A stretch of DNA of 64,000 bases from Trichobilharzia szidati (GCA_944472155.2 OX235277.1:39386758-39450757), one strand, 5' to 3'. Counted from the first letter of the stretch, positions 31,275-42,234 are shown. Notes: a model not told the origin generated them from the sequence alone. Numbers and translations are program-made.

Positions 31275-31465
31275 CTTATGACTTCCAATTAAACTTTTGT
31301 TCTCCGTTATTACTATTCCTTTGTCTCACACCTCTGTTTACTGTCTATATTATGCATTTCTTCTACTTTCTTCTCTTGCTTTGCGTGCTACATAGATTGT
31401 GGCGACTTGAACTGCCGCACATATGTGCAAAGTTCTATGTCGAAAACCGACCGACCGACCGACCG
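30022..31465 (+). mobile_element. RTE LINE insertion with (CCGA)n tail
   Basis: The element begins inside the RT, runs through a 190-base 3' UTR and ends with tandem CCGA units at 31448-31465. A short tandem tail instead of poly(A) is typical of RTE elements. It lies within a PLE: coding continues from its left flank to its right flank. No clear TSD was found. Confidence 0.7.
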
Positions 31466-31620
31466 ATAGCGAAGCACATAATAGAGACTGGTTGCAAGGT
31501 TGATTTCAATAATGCCTTTAAACCCATACATAAAACAAGGTTGGATTACCTATTTAAATTCGTTGAGGCTATGGCCATAAAAAAACTTATTTTCAAATAT
31601 TGGTTTTTGTACGGGTTTAG
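31466..31620 (+). pseudogene. PLE C-terminal fragment, right part of a split copy
   Basis: IAKHIIETGCKVDFNNAFKP, then KTRLDYLFKFVEAMAIKKL. This matches LAHLVDTEHKVDVNTALKII and LHTTAEAIGIHLKK of the 44.1-44.7 kb copy. Confidence 0.55.
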
Positions 31621-31957
31621 TCTGATTGGTTGGAGGATTTCATCATGAGCTGACATCAGTTAGAGAACCATTGGAAAACCATCCAGGGAGTACTGAACAG
31701 CTTCTTCCTCCGTCCTAGTTTGGGGACTCTTCATAAGTACACACCAACAGGGGTTCACGTGGATAGTTCTCTAGGGTTCCACTGGGAAGCCACGACCAGA
31801 ATGGTACAGCAGATCGAAGGTGAGGATAGTTACTCATCGAAGAAGACATTGTGAAATGGTCACGCTATGTTGTGAATTGGAAGAAGTTGGAATTCATGGA
31901 CTGGCCATTGGATCGGCGTGTCTCAGTGACTTAATGGTCTACGAGCTCACTAACCAT
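31593..31957 (+). repeat. SINE-C inverted pair, cut by a CR1-like insertion
   Basis: A minus piece 31593-31755 (tail and ribozyme with the GGAG insertion) is joined to a plus 5' region and head (GACTTAATGGTCTACGAGCTCAC) that stops at 31957, where CR1-like sequence begins. Confidence 0.5.
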
Positions 31958-33962
31958 AACTTGCTCTATTCTGTCGAAGCCAATTTCGTTAAGTGTGCCT
32001 ATGATCTGAATGTGTTCCACTCCCGTTAAGTCCCAATCAGATTGTTCCAACATGAGTGACTTTTTATCGGAAATTAGCTAGTGGTCTTTTTCAAATGATC
32101 TTAAGCTTAATCTCTCCAAATGTCAGGCGGTTACCTTCTCGTCCAGACACAAGCGTGACTTACATGAAGTGGCTAGGTCGCACGGTTCCACTGTCATAGA
32201 TACCATAGAAGTTGAAACTAAACTGAATGTTAAATACCTTGGACCGTGTTGTTTCTTTTCTGATCTTTCTTGGTCTTCTCACATCATGTTAGGCTCTTGA
32301 AAGATATTTCATCTGACGTTCTAAGTAAGGAAGTTAAGACGATCTGGTATCAGTCAGTCTGTACTGCTACCGTTTGTTGATTCTTGTATTCTACCTATAC
32401 TTCTTTCTGCTACTCGCCACTGCCAAATCTTTCCCGGGCTACTTAAGAAAGACTTTGTTATACTGCATGAATGGCACTAAAAGCTGTTAATGAGACAAGA
32501 CGAGGGTGTCATTAAACCGATTTGTTAATACTATTGCAGATAGACATACATGGACTCGTGCAAGAAATTAGCGCATATTATCCTGTCGGACTCTGAACAT
32601 CCCCCCCTATGCACAACTTTCTCCCTGCATCTCATCAGGTAAGAATAGAAGCGACGACTACAGAAAACTTTATGCTTGGATGACTAAGTATAAAGTATGA
32701 ATGGCTTCTCAGCTGAAGTTAAGCATTGGTCTGGCTCAAATGGTCTTAAACTAAATCCAACTAAATGTAATACTGTTGATTTCAGCTTGAGAAGTGAAAA
32801 AGACATGCATGGATTGATCCAATCTCATGATTGTTGTAATATTGATGGTAACATGATAGAGAGTAAGTCAAGTGTTTCTTATCTTGGCATTAGTTTCTTT
32901 TCAAACCTTTGCTGGTCGTCTCATATTCTTATAGTTTCTAAGAAAGTTTTCCGTCTGACTTATTACATAAAGAAGTTGAGGCACTCAGGTATCACCCAAT
33001 CTCTTCTCATACAATTTATTAATTCATGTGTTTTGCCCATCATTCTTTATTGTTCTCCATTATTCCTCCGTGGGCTACTCAAGAAAGACCATATAATACT
33101 ACGAAGAACATTGAAGGCTGTAAGTAGAGTCAGTGCTATCCCTTTGACTCAACTAACTGACACTGTTGTCAATAGGCATATGAATTCGTGTAAACACTTA
33201 GCTAAAGTTATCTTGTCTGATAGTAAACATCCTCTTTATTCACAATTGTTTCCTTGTATCTCTTCGGGTAAGAGACCAGAAGAAATTCCATAAACATTTA
33301 TGCTCGTACTACAAAATATAAAAATTCGACCGCACCATATTTGGCACGAGTATTGTGTGAAGAGACAAATATCAGAAAAGAACTTTTACAACTTTTAAAT
33401 CATTAACTAAACTATAAAATGTAATGATGCATATTAATGCATGTGTTATTTGTTATATTATTTATTTATTATTCACTATGACCTAGAAATGGTGTGATTT
33501 TGTTGGGGGTTTTATTTTTCCTATTAATTATCAATATTTTTAACATTTCATACATTTATACAATGATAAACAGAGCTAAACCATTGCAATATGTAAAAGA
33601 AACGCTGAAAATTCAATGATGTAAATTGCTATTGTTGTGGAATAAAGTTATTATTATTATTCAGCCGGGACACATTTTATGTGATGAGAAAGGTGTGTAA
33701 GACAGGAAATTATCAACCTACTGAGGAACTCTAAGTAAACGACATTGCTTTTCTCCTCATTATTACATTGTTACTAATGCTTCCATTTGATTTAATTTTA
33801 TATTCATGTCTTATTGAACAAAATTATTAATGTGAATGCTCTATTTTAATTATTACCCCTGTAATGAGTAAATTACATGCATTACTGTACCACTACATGC
33901 TGAAAATTCCATATTTGTACCAAAAGCGTACTGTTTGGAATAAAGCTATTATTATTGTTATA
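31958..33962 (+). mobile_element. CR1-like LINE (outer copy) with a second one nested inside
   Basis: The outer copy runs 31958-32696 (FVKCAYDLN, then many broken frames to YRKLYAW) and resumes at 33662 (PGHILCDEKGV, then a 3' UTR and TTGGAATAAAGC with a TTA-type tail at 33945-33962). The inserted copy occupies 32697-33661. Continuity of the C-terminal peptide across the insert supports nesting. The outer copy is far more decayed. Confidence 0.65.
32697..33293 (+). pseudogene. CR1-like RT C-terminal region (inner copy)
   Basis: 198 codons without a stop: LKLNPTKCNTVDFS, SSVSYLGISFFSNLCWSSHI, GITQSLLIQFINSCVLPIIL, TLKAVSRVSAIPLTQLTDTV, PLYSQLFPCISSGKRPEEIP. This is the connection and C-terminal region after the RT palm in CR1-clade LINEs. 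The palm and endonuclease are absent. A frame change near 33290 cuts the last residues (broken frames read ARTTKYKNS and LARVLCEETNI). A 3' UTR follows to the tail at 33645-33661. Confidence 0.7.
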
Positions 33963-34190
33963 TAATTAAATATTGGTTTTCGATTGTCTCATGGACATAC
34001 TTTGCGCAATCACACTAACGTTTGTGTTTGTTTCGCATACTTTGAAGTTTGATTTCGCTTACAAAAGATTTTTCAAGTTTTCACTTGTGCTTCTTAATAC
34101 AACGTCGCTTATATTTCGCCGTGTACAGTGTTTAGCGCATCGTAGAACGTGAAAATGTGTATCTATTGTAGTATATTCATCGGAAATACA
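33963..34190. other. Unassigned spacer
   Basis: No frames or shared repeats seen. Confidence 0.3.
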
Positions 34191-35050
34191 TATTATTATT
34201 ATTGTTTCATTTGGTTCCTAGTGGGCTTCAGCTGCACGTCTCCATTGCGTTCGGTTCTCCTCCAACGTTTTCGTCTGGCTTCATGTCTGCCCACATGTTT
34301 TCATCTCCTCTTTGCATCACCTCCTCCATGTAACCCTCGCACTGATGATCAACTCGCCGCTTCCCTTTCGGGTTCCACTCGAGAGAGAGAGCCTGGTGTA
34401 TGACGTCACTTGATAGTTTTCTCAGAGTATGGACAATCCACCTCCATTTCTTCCTGCTTACTTGTTGCACAATTGGTTCCTGGTGGGTTGGTTCGCTCAT
34501 TGCAGGAGATCCCACTCTGTTTCTGGTCTTTGCTAGCCGGCCATCTGATATTGAGTGGTATTGAGCGAAGACAGCTGTTTATGGAGGTCTGTAGTTTGTT
34601 CGAAGTGGCTTTCGTAACGCGGTGCCAAGTCTCTGATCCATATAGAAAATAGCACTGACTTCACATTGGAGTTGAATATCTGGATCTTGTTTTTCATGCT
34701 GTTGTTGAAACGATGATTCCCAGGTAGGTGCGTAGGTAAAGGAGGTTGCTTTCTTCACATTTCTCCCATTTATGCTGATTGTTGTCTGTTGTTGTTTTGG
34801 CTGTAGCTGTTGGCCAGGAATCTTCATCACCAACCTCTGTTTTCTCTATGTTCACCTGAAGGCCTATCTTTGACGCTTTTTCTATCGCCAACTTGTTGTT
34901 TTTCACTTGTATATCTTCCAGTTTGTGGGAAATCAGACAAATATCACATCGTCAAAGTCTAGATCCTCCAAGTTTTTTGTGTGAGTCGATTTTATGCCTG
35001 TTTCCTCATTACCCGCTGTTTCTCGCATTATCCAATCTACCACAGTCAGG
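34190..35050 (-). mobile_element. SR2-type LINE 3' part, decayed
   Basis: (TTA)n at 34189-34203, then reversed SR2 end. Minus frames read [32 protein letters not shown], and further up INGRNVKKATSFTYAPTWES and NIEKTEVGDEDS. Resembles the 28.3-29.7 kb copy more than the 14 kb one. Confidence 0.65.
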
Positions 35051-35351
35051 AAATATAGTATGCTGTAAATGCCTGCAGTACCATAACTGAATTCTTTTCC
35101 TATTGCCCTTCATTTGCTGTGTTGTAATCCACTAATTAATTATTATTTGTTTAACGAAGATCGTTTCTTTTGAAGGTCACATTTCATTGTTTATAAAATT
35201 ATTTGACATGAAGGTTAATTAATTCACTTTTCTAAAAACTAATTTATTCATGATATTAGCGTATATTAATGTAAATCACGTTTCTTTTAACTTGTTCTAT
35301 GAACTAGTTGAGATGTTTATCAGCTACAAGTTTAAGAGATTTCGATTTTCA
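35051..35351. other. Unassigned spacer
   Basis: No signal recognised. Confidence 0.3.
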
Positions 35352-35960
35352 AGTATTGGTATTTTGTAGGGATTTTGTTTGATTGGTTTGAGGAGTTCAT
35401 CATGAGCTAACATCAGTTAGAGAACTATTGGAAAATCTGCAGGGAGTACTGGACAGCTGTTTCCTCCGTCCTAGTTTGGGACTCTTCAGTAGTACGCACC
35501 CAGCGGGGTTCGAAACCGGGACCTTCTGGTTACAAGGCTAGCGACCTCGTAGACCATTAAGTCATGATGAACTCCTCCAACCAATCAAACAAAATCCGTA
35601 CAGAAACCAATACTTGAAAATTCATCTAATGCTCACTAGTGACTGGCTGTATTCAGGTAGTTAACCTGGCGTTCTAGTGGGAAACCGTGACCAGTAGGGT
35701 GCAGTTGGTTGAAGATGAGGACAGTTACTCATTGAAGAAAACATTGAGAAGTGGTCGAGCTATGTAGTGAACTGACAGAAGTTAGAATTCATGGACTGGC
35801 CATTGGATCGTGTCCCAGTTGCTTGATGGTCAACAAGCTCGTTAGCCTTGTAACCAGAAGGTCCTGTGTTTGAACCCTGGTGAGTGCGTACTCCTGAAGA
35901 GCCTCAAACTAGGATGAAGCAGCTGTCCATTACTCCTGGATTTAGATTTCTCTTATCGGG
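35352..35960 (+). repeat. SINE-C composite: reversed piece, forward tail, forward unit
   Basis: 35352-35562 is a minus piece with tail, ribozyme and head. Its ribozyme has CUGAAGA, GUCC/GGAC and the palindrome ACAGCUGU with C before CAGUAC, but carries an extra GGAG before GAAA. At 35563-35625 a forward tail runs straight into a forward element start (CATCTAATGCTCACTAG). Its head has B-box-like GTTTGAACCCTGG at 35867-35879 and a ribozyme near 35890 (CCTGAAGAGCC, GATGAAGCAGCTGTCC). Confidence 0.6.
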
Positions 35961-36530
35961 AACAAATCCAAAGAAAGTTGTTTGCTTCACTCAGCTGATC
36001 TGAGCAATGAAGATGGGGATGTCAAAACCAGCTGGAATGTTAAATAAGGAAGCAAAATAAGCATTTATGACTCTGAAATCAGTCTGCAAATCTACTGATC
36101 GAGATTTTCAACACACTAATATGAAGTCATTGCCTTTATGTTGGTTGAAAGACCTGGTGCATGCATCACAAAGAGCATCTCCAGCAGGCTTTTGCGGGTG
36201 TTTATCAACTGCTGTTTTCGCTTGATGATATTGAAGAAAAAATGATCGGGAAGGATAGGTGACAAGGACGTGTAGAAAGCGGCAAACCCCCCGGGAATAA
36301 GTATGTAGAAGGATGTAAAGATGGATCTAGCATTCGCTGATGAGATTTTTGAGTCATATTGCTTGTCAGGTCCTCAAAAGAGACTAGAATTCGAAGTGAT
36401 GAACTGAGTGCAGGTCTGAAAGTTTGTAAGCACTGGTACAGCTAGTTGAGACTGATGGCAGAGAATTGAGCTTAGTAGAGATGTGCTGCTAAAGCCGTAT
36501 TTCTTATTCAGAACTCAAGGGATGATAATA
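35961..36530 (+). mobile_element. SR2-like relic
   Basis: Phrases such as GATTTTCAACACACTAATATGAAGTCATT, GCATCACAAAGAGCATCTCC and the end CTAAAGCCGTATTTCTTATTCAG with GATAATAATG follow the SR2 order. Heavily mutated. Confidence 0.5.
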
Positions 36531-36540
36531 ATGTTTTTGA

Positions 36541-36720
36541 TTATAGCTTGACTCCACACCGTATTTCTGATACGAGTACAGAATTTTCAGCATGTGATAT
36601 CAGTAGCCCAATTTTGCAGGCCGACAATACATATCGGGTGTGCGTCGGTAGGGGATTGAACCCCGAACCATGTGTATGGTCGACGAGAGTCTTAATCGCT
36701 GTGCCACCAACGCAGTTTGT
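36541..36720 (-). repeat. SINE-B with CR1-like tail
   Basis: Minus strand: GGTGGCACAGCGATTAAGAC as head, B-box GGTTCAATCCCC, then GATATGTATTGTCGGCCTGC, CTGATATCACATGCTGAAAATTC and ACGGTGTGGAGTCAAGC. The last block corresponds to the CR1-like 3' end. Confidence 0.65.
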
Positions 36721-36744
36721 ATGTTAACACTAATAGATTTATAA

Positions 36745-36800
36745 CTTCAGAGCCATGTGGGGAAGTTATCAAAAAGCTAATGTTCCCCGCACTTATTCTT
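36745..36800 (+). mobile_element. PLE-A terminal block relic
   Basis: AGAGCCATGTGGGGAAGTTATCAAAAAGC aligns with the PLE-A ends; stems are no longer good. Confidence 0.35.
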
Positions 36801-38170
36801 GCTCTGAATTAATCATGGCGAGAACTAAATTCTGTAAAGAATAGTTCTTAAGACTAAATTTATCAGCGCTAAACACATGGGATAGGGAGAATTTAATAAG
36901 TGTTTTGTTAGAAGGGACAAGCTTCCTGGTTAGTCGTGAAGTAATGTTTTATGCATGTACTATCATTGGTAACCTTATTGGACAAACGTTTTCGTGTAAA
37001 CAGATTTCGGGATTGTATTGACGAACTGAAAGACGACTCTGCTGGTGCTGCGTGGCTAGAGTTCACCAATTGCTCAAGAATTGAGCTAGCAACTATCTTG
37101 CATTATCCCTTTACTAACCATGGCAGATAATGTTCAGAGATGCATTTGGAAAGTGTGCGCTTTATGAGCCCAATATAACTGGCCCCTCAGGAGCAGGTGA
37201 ATTTATAAACACACATTGAAGTGGCTTGTCCAAAGTGCCGGTTTATCCTCCACATATCCACTAATCATTTGTTGACTGTAGAAATTGATCCGTAGCTCAG
37301 CCTCAAAGAGTTTGTTCTTACTTTAGTAATTAATTCACTATTATCACTCTCATACGTTCCTTTTGTACATTTTCTCACCCCCTTCACACTTGTTAAATTG
37401 ACACTCAACTACCTTTATTCTCACTCAATAACAATTTTAACCTTATCAGATTTCTGTCTTTGTGCCGTTGAGTGCCACGTAATTTACAACTTTTATTTTC
37501 ACTTCTAAAGCCACTTCTTAGTTTTTGATTGGTTTATTTGTGGCTTAATTTTCTGAGATCAGACAACCAATCAGATTTATTTATTTATGGCTTATATTCC
37601 TGAGGTTTTGTAAATATGATACGCCAATAAATTTATCTAATAAGTGGTTTTTGTGATTGTGGCTATTGTTACTGTCGTTCCAGACGTTGTTTTCCTCAGT
37701 GTGACCTTTGTATCTATCTCGTTGAGGGGGATAATTTCCAATGTCCAGTTAGTTATGATGTTGTGTTTTGGAGGAGCATTCTAGTCAAGTTAGACGACTC
37801 CACAACCCTGTGCGATCAATTTGACAAAATATCTTCCTAACATCTCAGAAAATCAATTATGTTTAAGGAGAGGGAAAGAGAATTAGAGGAATTGGACTTG
37901 TCAAACTTGTGTAATAAGTTATCGCGATTAAAGCTCGCTTTAGGAAAAAATTTATTCATTTCGACGGGTAACTGCTGGCTGCAGACCTAAGAAATGCCAT
38001 TCGAATAAATTTATCCTCTGTGAAAGTGTGAAACCCTAAAAATGATTGAATATATTTGATGAATCACAGCATGAATATGGAATCAAACGAGGTTATTTCT
38101 GCACCACATACTGATCTATGGAGTAAAATAAAGAACTTAGATTATAGGAAAAATCTAAGCAAATTGGTGA
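36801..38170. other. No recognised gene or repeat
   Basis: About 1.4 kb without frames above 60 codons. A paired phrase (AATCAGATTTATTTATTTATGGCTTAT and TTGGTTTATTTGTGGCTTAAT at 37520-37600) hints at a local duplication. Nothing else is supported. Confidence 0.35.
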
Positions 38171-38173
38171 ATA

Positions 38174-38735
38174 CTCTGATTGGACACTAGTAACTAGTGA
38201 GGAGTGCCGGCGCACTCCTTTACCTCACTAAGCCAGAAATAAAGCTGGTGAAGGGGAAAGGTTGGGCATGAGGCTAGCAACCCCATCCAGTAAAAATTAA
38301 ACACTCCTATAGAAACTTCAAGCCACTAGCTTGAAGCCGTATGTTCCACTGGGAACGTGAAGGAATAAAAAAACAACTAGTGAGATGTGTCTAATCCTTT
38401 CTTTGGTGCGGACTGAATTCTATCAGTCAGTCAAGTTCGGAATATGGCCACCATTCTAGGTAGCTCGCCATCATGGTGCACATTGATTTGATGATATTAG
38501 ATGGTTGGAGGCTGTCGCAGGTTTTGTGTTAGTTGGCACTCAGTAGTCAGTCAGTCAGTCAGCAAGGTGTATCTGCAACCTCAAAGGAACTCATTTTCCT
38601 TCTGAGATTCGAACCGGCGTCACCCAGTGATGCAGTCAGAGACGTTACCACTGATCTATTCATGCACGTGATTGACCTCCTGTAGGACTGTAGTGGATAC
38701 TTTGATTGGACTCTAGTAAGACTGATGAATGATCT
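38174..38735 (-). repeat. SINE-E full-length copy interrupted by SINE-A
   Basis: Minus strand: start TAGAGTCCAATCAAAGTATCC near 38720, head with B-box GGTTCGAATCTC (about 38617-38606), ribozyme region near 38530 expanded by GACT repeats, and tail ending GTCCAATCAGAGTATTC at 38174. Start and end share CTAGwGTCCAATCAnAGTAT, as if cut from a tandem array. SINE-A lies at 38202-38374. Confidence 0.6.
38202..38374 (+). repeat. SINE-A, 5' truncated, with exact 10-bp TSD
   Basis: AACTAGTGAG flanks it at 38192-38201 and 38375-38384. The body CTCCTTTACCTCACTAAGCC, GGTTGGGCATGAGGCTAGCAACC and the tail CTTGAAGCCGTATGTTCCACTGGGAACGTGAAGG followed by an A-rich end match 52112-52340. The tRNA-like head is missing. 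Confidence 0.75.
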
Positions 38736-39015
38736 GACTTTGATGGGGACACTAAATTAAAAGTTTAATACTAGCCGTAATCAGAGGACACAAATGCTTA
38801 TCAAACATTGTACATGTAAGACCATGTTCATAGAAAGAGTTGTGGGATGTTGTCTCTAAACTATCTAAAGATCTCTGGATTTAATTTCCATTATATGTAC
38901 ATAAAATATTCAAGTGTTAGGTTGTAAATATTTCATTAATTTCGAGCTGCATTTCGTCAGTGATTGAGATCAGTTGAAGAGTCATTAAATACTACGATGC
39001 ACCAGATTTCTAATT
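38736..39015. other. Unassigned spacer
   Basis: No signal recognised. Confidence 0.3.
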
Positions 39016-39019
39016 AGAT

Positions 39020-39310
39020 TTAATGAAGGGTGGGGTCCATCAACACGGGTTTCGGGTTAGATATACGCTGATAGGATTGGATGGAAATGGTTCTATAAAT
39101 CACGAAGTGACGCGAGTTAGAATATATAAATCATACGATTCGAATCCAGTAACTGAACGGATTCCACTGCTAGTCCCCGTCCACCAATTAAATTCTGATC
39201 ACATGCCCAGACATCGTCGAAGCATCTGCACAAGAAGCCGATATGTCGACCTGAGAGCGAGCACTTCGGTCCAATCAATCTATGGGAAAACCTAAAATTG
39301 AATTAAATAA
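39020..39310 (+). repeat. SMalpha-like element
   Basis: ATTCGAATCCAGTAACTG (B-box-like) is followed by CGGATTCCACTGCTAGTCCCCGTCCACC and AGACATCGTCGAAGCATCTGC, then AATTGAATTAAATAA. The stretch between the B-box and GGATTCC that should hold CUGAUGA through GAAAC is deleted, so no ribozyme remains. Confidence 0.5.
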
Positions 39311-39394
39311 GCCTAGAGCTGCTATTTGCAGCTGATGTGACTATCTATGTTAGCCAAAAATACCGAAAATTCCGTTTATTCTACTTGAAATTAT

Positions 39395-39940
39395 TACATA
39401 CTTCTTTTGAGTACAGGTGTAATCAAGTAGTTCCGTATTTTTATTGGAATGATGTCGAAAAAAAAATAAGGAATAAGATCCTGATCTTCAACAGTAATTT
39501 TAAGTCAGTGATTTTATATACTTCAGAGACTTGCAGCGCTCGTCACAAAAAGTATTTCCGACAGGTCTCTTGGGGGCTTTCATCATCAGCTACCTCCCCT
39601 CTTTCCACGATGCTGAAAATTAGACACCTAGTCAAAAAGGGTGAGCAATAAGGGACTCTGACAAGCAACAAACCCCTTAGGAACCCATAGACGAACAAAT
39701 ACGTCAGAGAAAATGGAGATAGATCAGACAAACGTTGAATAAACCGTTGAGTAACACCACTTGCCAGGTAGACTCTTGTGTGAACCCCAAATGGGAAAAG
39801 ATGAGAAGGAAATGAGAGCTAATAGGCGATTGTAGAGCCAGTTAAAAGACGAATGCAGGTGAACAGAGCGAAATGAAGACGTGTTGCTGAAACCTGATTT
39901 TCCGGTTGGAACCCAATGGAACAAAAATAATGATACAGAA
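39395..39940 (+). mobile_element. SR2-like relic
   Basis: KIRNKILIFNSNFKSVILYTSETCSARHKK corresponds to the SR2 phrase IRIFNTNVKSVLLYGSET. The end GCTGAAACCTGATTTTCCGG with AATAATGATAC follows at 39890-39940. Confidence 0.55.
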
Positions 39941-39944
39941 GAAC

Positions 39945-40525
39945 AAATCCGAGCTTCGATTAGAGTCATGTTTTTGCATAGTACCAAATGAAATGCAGAG
40001 GGTAAAATCTGGATTTCTGCCATTAGATTAGAAACAGTGGAACTGTAATGAATATTGACTATGTGCTAATTTGTCTTGATAACGAATTTCTTATCTCACT
40101 TTGAGTTTTCTTTGAAAACCTTTTGACATTCAGGTTAGGTATCGCCTTCAGTGCCGAAAATCAAGTCTATTTCATAAATTTTTACAAATTTAGGATTTTG
40201 ATAATGAATTAACTAGATGTCATAACCTTAGCAAGTGAAGGATGCTCATAGCTTCGATTAGGTATCATACTGAATTGAAATGAACTGATTTAAGAAAGTA
40301 GGATTTAACATGATAAAGGTTGTTACACATTTGAGAAGCATATTTACAATCCAGATGAGTACATGTTTATTATTGAGAACTACTCTGAGCTACTTCAACA
40401 ACGGTCCCCAATCACTTAATCCTAATATCTCAGTGATCTCAACTAGATCGTCTACGCTCAAGCTAACAATGAATAACTTCATGGATTGATGTCATTTTTT
40501 TTGGTATGAGCAGTCACAAACTATT
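39945..40525. other. No recognisable feature
   Basis: AT-rich, unassigned. Confidence 0.3.
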
Positions 40526-40529
40526 TCTG

Positions 40530-41165
40530 TTTCATCTAGAATTGGACGTTGTTCCGAGAGTGACATGGAATAGATCATGTGGGGGAAAACGAAGGATTAT
40601 AGGCAATCATGGAGTCATTATTTAATTTAATTTGGATTTTCCCATTGACTCATTGGACCAAAGTGTTTGGCCTCTATCGACATGTGGGTTACTTGTACGT
40701 ATGATTCGACGATGTCTGAGGATTTAACTTGAAATGCTTTGGGGGATGGTGACTAGCAGTAGTGGAATCCACCAGGACGCACATTTCTTCCTATTCGGGA
40801 CTCGTAATCTGGATAAATGTGCATTCTTTAGTGAATGGTGGGGTTCCCAACAGGAAAATCCAAACCGTATTACATAATAACTGGTATTTGTTGCATAAGA
40901 GGTATGGATGTCGTGGCTTTGAAACGATGAGTACTGGGTTCGAGTCTCACTGAGAACATTATCACCCACTCACTGAGGATTGCAGGCACAACAGCCAGCT
41001 GACCAGGAGCGTATCCTGTTGGGTTCCACTGCTAGCCACCATTCACAAGATAACTGTAAATTATGGAGTCATCTTAAAAGGACTGCATAGAATGGCATGA
41101 AAAGGTGACGTGCAGTTGAAGCTATGTGTCTCACCTGGAACCCAAGGCAGTAATGATAATTATAA
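40530..41165 (+). mobile_element. SR2-like 3' end split by an SMalpha pair
   Basis: 40545-40618 (GTTCCGAGAGTGACATGG, GCAATCATGGAGTCAT) and 41063-41165 (ATGGAGTCAT, GTTGAAGCTATGTGTCTCACC and the tail AGTAATGATAATTAT) are the two parts of one SR2 end. Confidence 0.6.
40619..41062 (-). repeat. SMalpha-like inverted pair, 10-bp TSD
   Basis: ATGGAGTCAT flanks the insert at 40609-40618 and 41063-41072. The minus copy (40825-40625) has a hammerhead relic (AGATTACGAGTCCCGAATAGG, then GTGCGTCCTGG and GGATTCCACTACTGCTAGTC) and the SMalpha tail (reversed AATCCAAATTAAATTAAATAA). The plus copy (40890-41060) has B-box GGTTCGAGTCTC and a ribozyme lacking stem II (CAGCTGACC, then GCGTATCCTG and GGTTCCACTGCTAGCC). 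Both ribozymes look inactive. Confidence 0.65.
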
Positions 41166-41169
41166 TAAA

Positions 41170-41216
41170 TGTAGAGCCTGAAAAATAAGAAGTTATCTAG
41201 AAGTATTTTGATCCAG
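41170..41216 (+). mobile_element. PLE-A terminal block relic
   Basis: TGTAGAGCCTGAAAAATAAGAAGTTATC corresponds to the PLE-A end; the 3' half is lost at the SINE-C joint. Confidence 0.35.
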
Positions 41217-41775
41217 AGCCGACATCAGTTAAAGAACCATTGGAAAACCTTGGAGTACTGGACAGCTGTTTCGCCAGTCTGGTTTGGGACTCTTGACCAG
41301 TACGCATTCAATGGGTTTCTGATCTAGGATCTCCCGGTGACCAGGTGAGCTCGTAGACCATTCAGCCACCGGGATCCGACACAACTGTCTGTGAATTTCA
41401 CAATCTGCCAATTCGTGATGCCGACTAGCGACTAGCCCTATACAGGAAGTCTTAACCACTGAGTGAGGCAAGAGGAGAGTTACTGGCCTATGGCACTGGC
41501 TGGCAGTAGTGCCAAATACACATATATACATACATCACAAATTGGCAGAGGTTGGAATCCACGGGTCATTGAGTCGGGTCTTAGTGGGCGGACGGTCTAC
41601 GAGCTCGACCCGTAACCAGGATGTCCTGGACTCGAACCCCGTTAGATGCGTACTGGTGAAGAATCCCAAACTAGGAGTAAACAGCTATCCATTACTCCCA
41701 GGTAATTCCAGTGGCTCTTTAAATGATGTTATCTCGTGATCACTACTGTAACCAATCAAATCCGAGCAAACCAAA
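41217..41775 (+). repeat. SINE-C inverted pair
   Basis: Minus piece 41217-41385: ribozyme with perfect stem I (GUACUG/CAGUAC) and ACAGCUGU but core GUCAAGA. Plus piece to 41775: head with ACGGTCTACGAGCTCG and B-box ACTCGAACCCCG (41631-41642), and a decayed ribozyme (GGTGAAGAATCCC, AGTAAACAGC). Confidence 0.5.
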
Positions 41776-42230
41776 CAGAATATTTTTTGTTCAGTGATCA
41801 GTCTTTTGAAAATAAATTATCAATAAGGCACTTGCATATCAATTATACCTTGTCCTTTACGCACGCACACACACACTCACTTATGACCCTGTATTGATTT
41901 TACACTTTTAATTAAATCATTCAATCTAGATGAAATAAGTGAATAGATGTTCGATATTCAACGTTCAATCATCAAGTGAAAATTTTCATTCATTCTTTTT
42001 TCTCAATAATTCAATCAAATTACACTGACATGAGGAAACGCGCGTATACACACACACACATTAACACATATTTATTTAACTAATAATTTTTACAGAAAAG
42101 TGTGAAATAAAGACAAAAAGCACTTTAATAAGCAGAACAAATTGACTCCTTGAACTGGCAATCATTCTAAACAATAAATATTATGATAATTAGTTCATGT
42201 AACCTAGTTTCAAGAAATATACTATATTTG
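41776..42230. other. Spacer with CA-type microsatellites
   Basis: (CA)n-like runs at 41864-41876 and 42049-42060. No genes seen. Confidence 0.35.
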
Positions 42231-42234
42231 AAGT

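Noticed and set aside
31448..31466. Stand-alone tetranucleotide microsatellite
   Set aside because: (CCGA)n sits exactly at the 3' end of the RTE, so it is read as the element's tandem tail.
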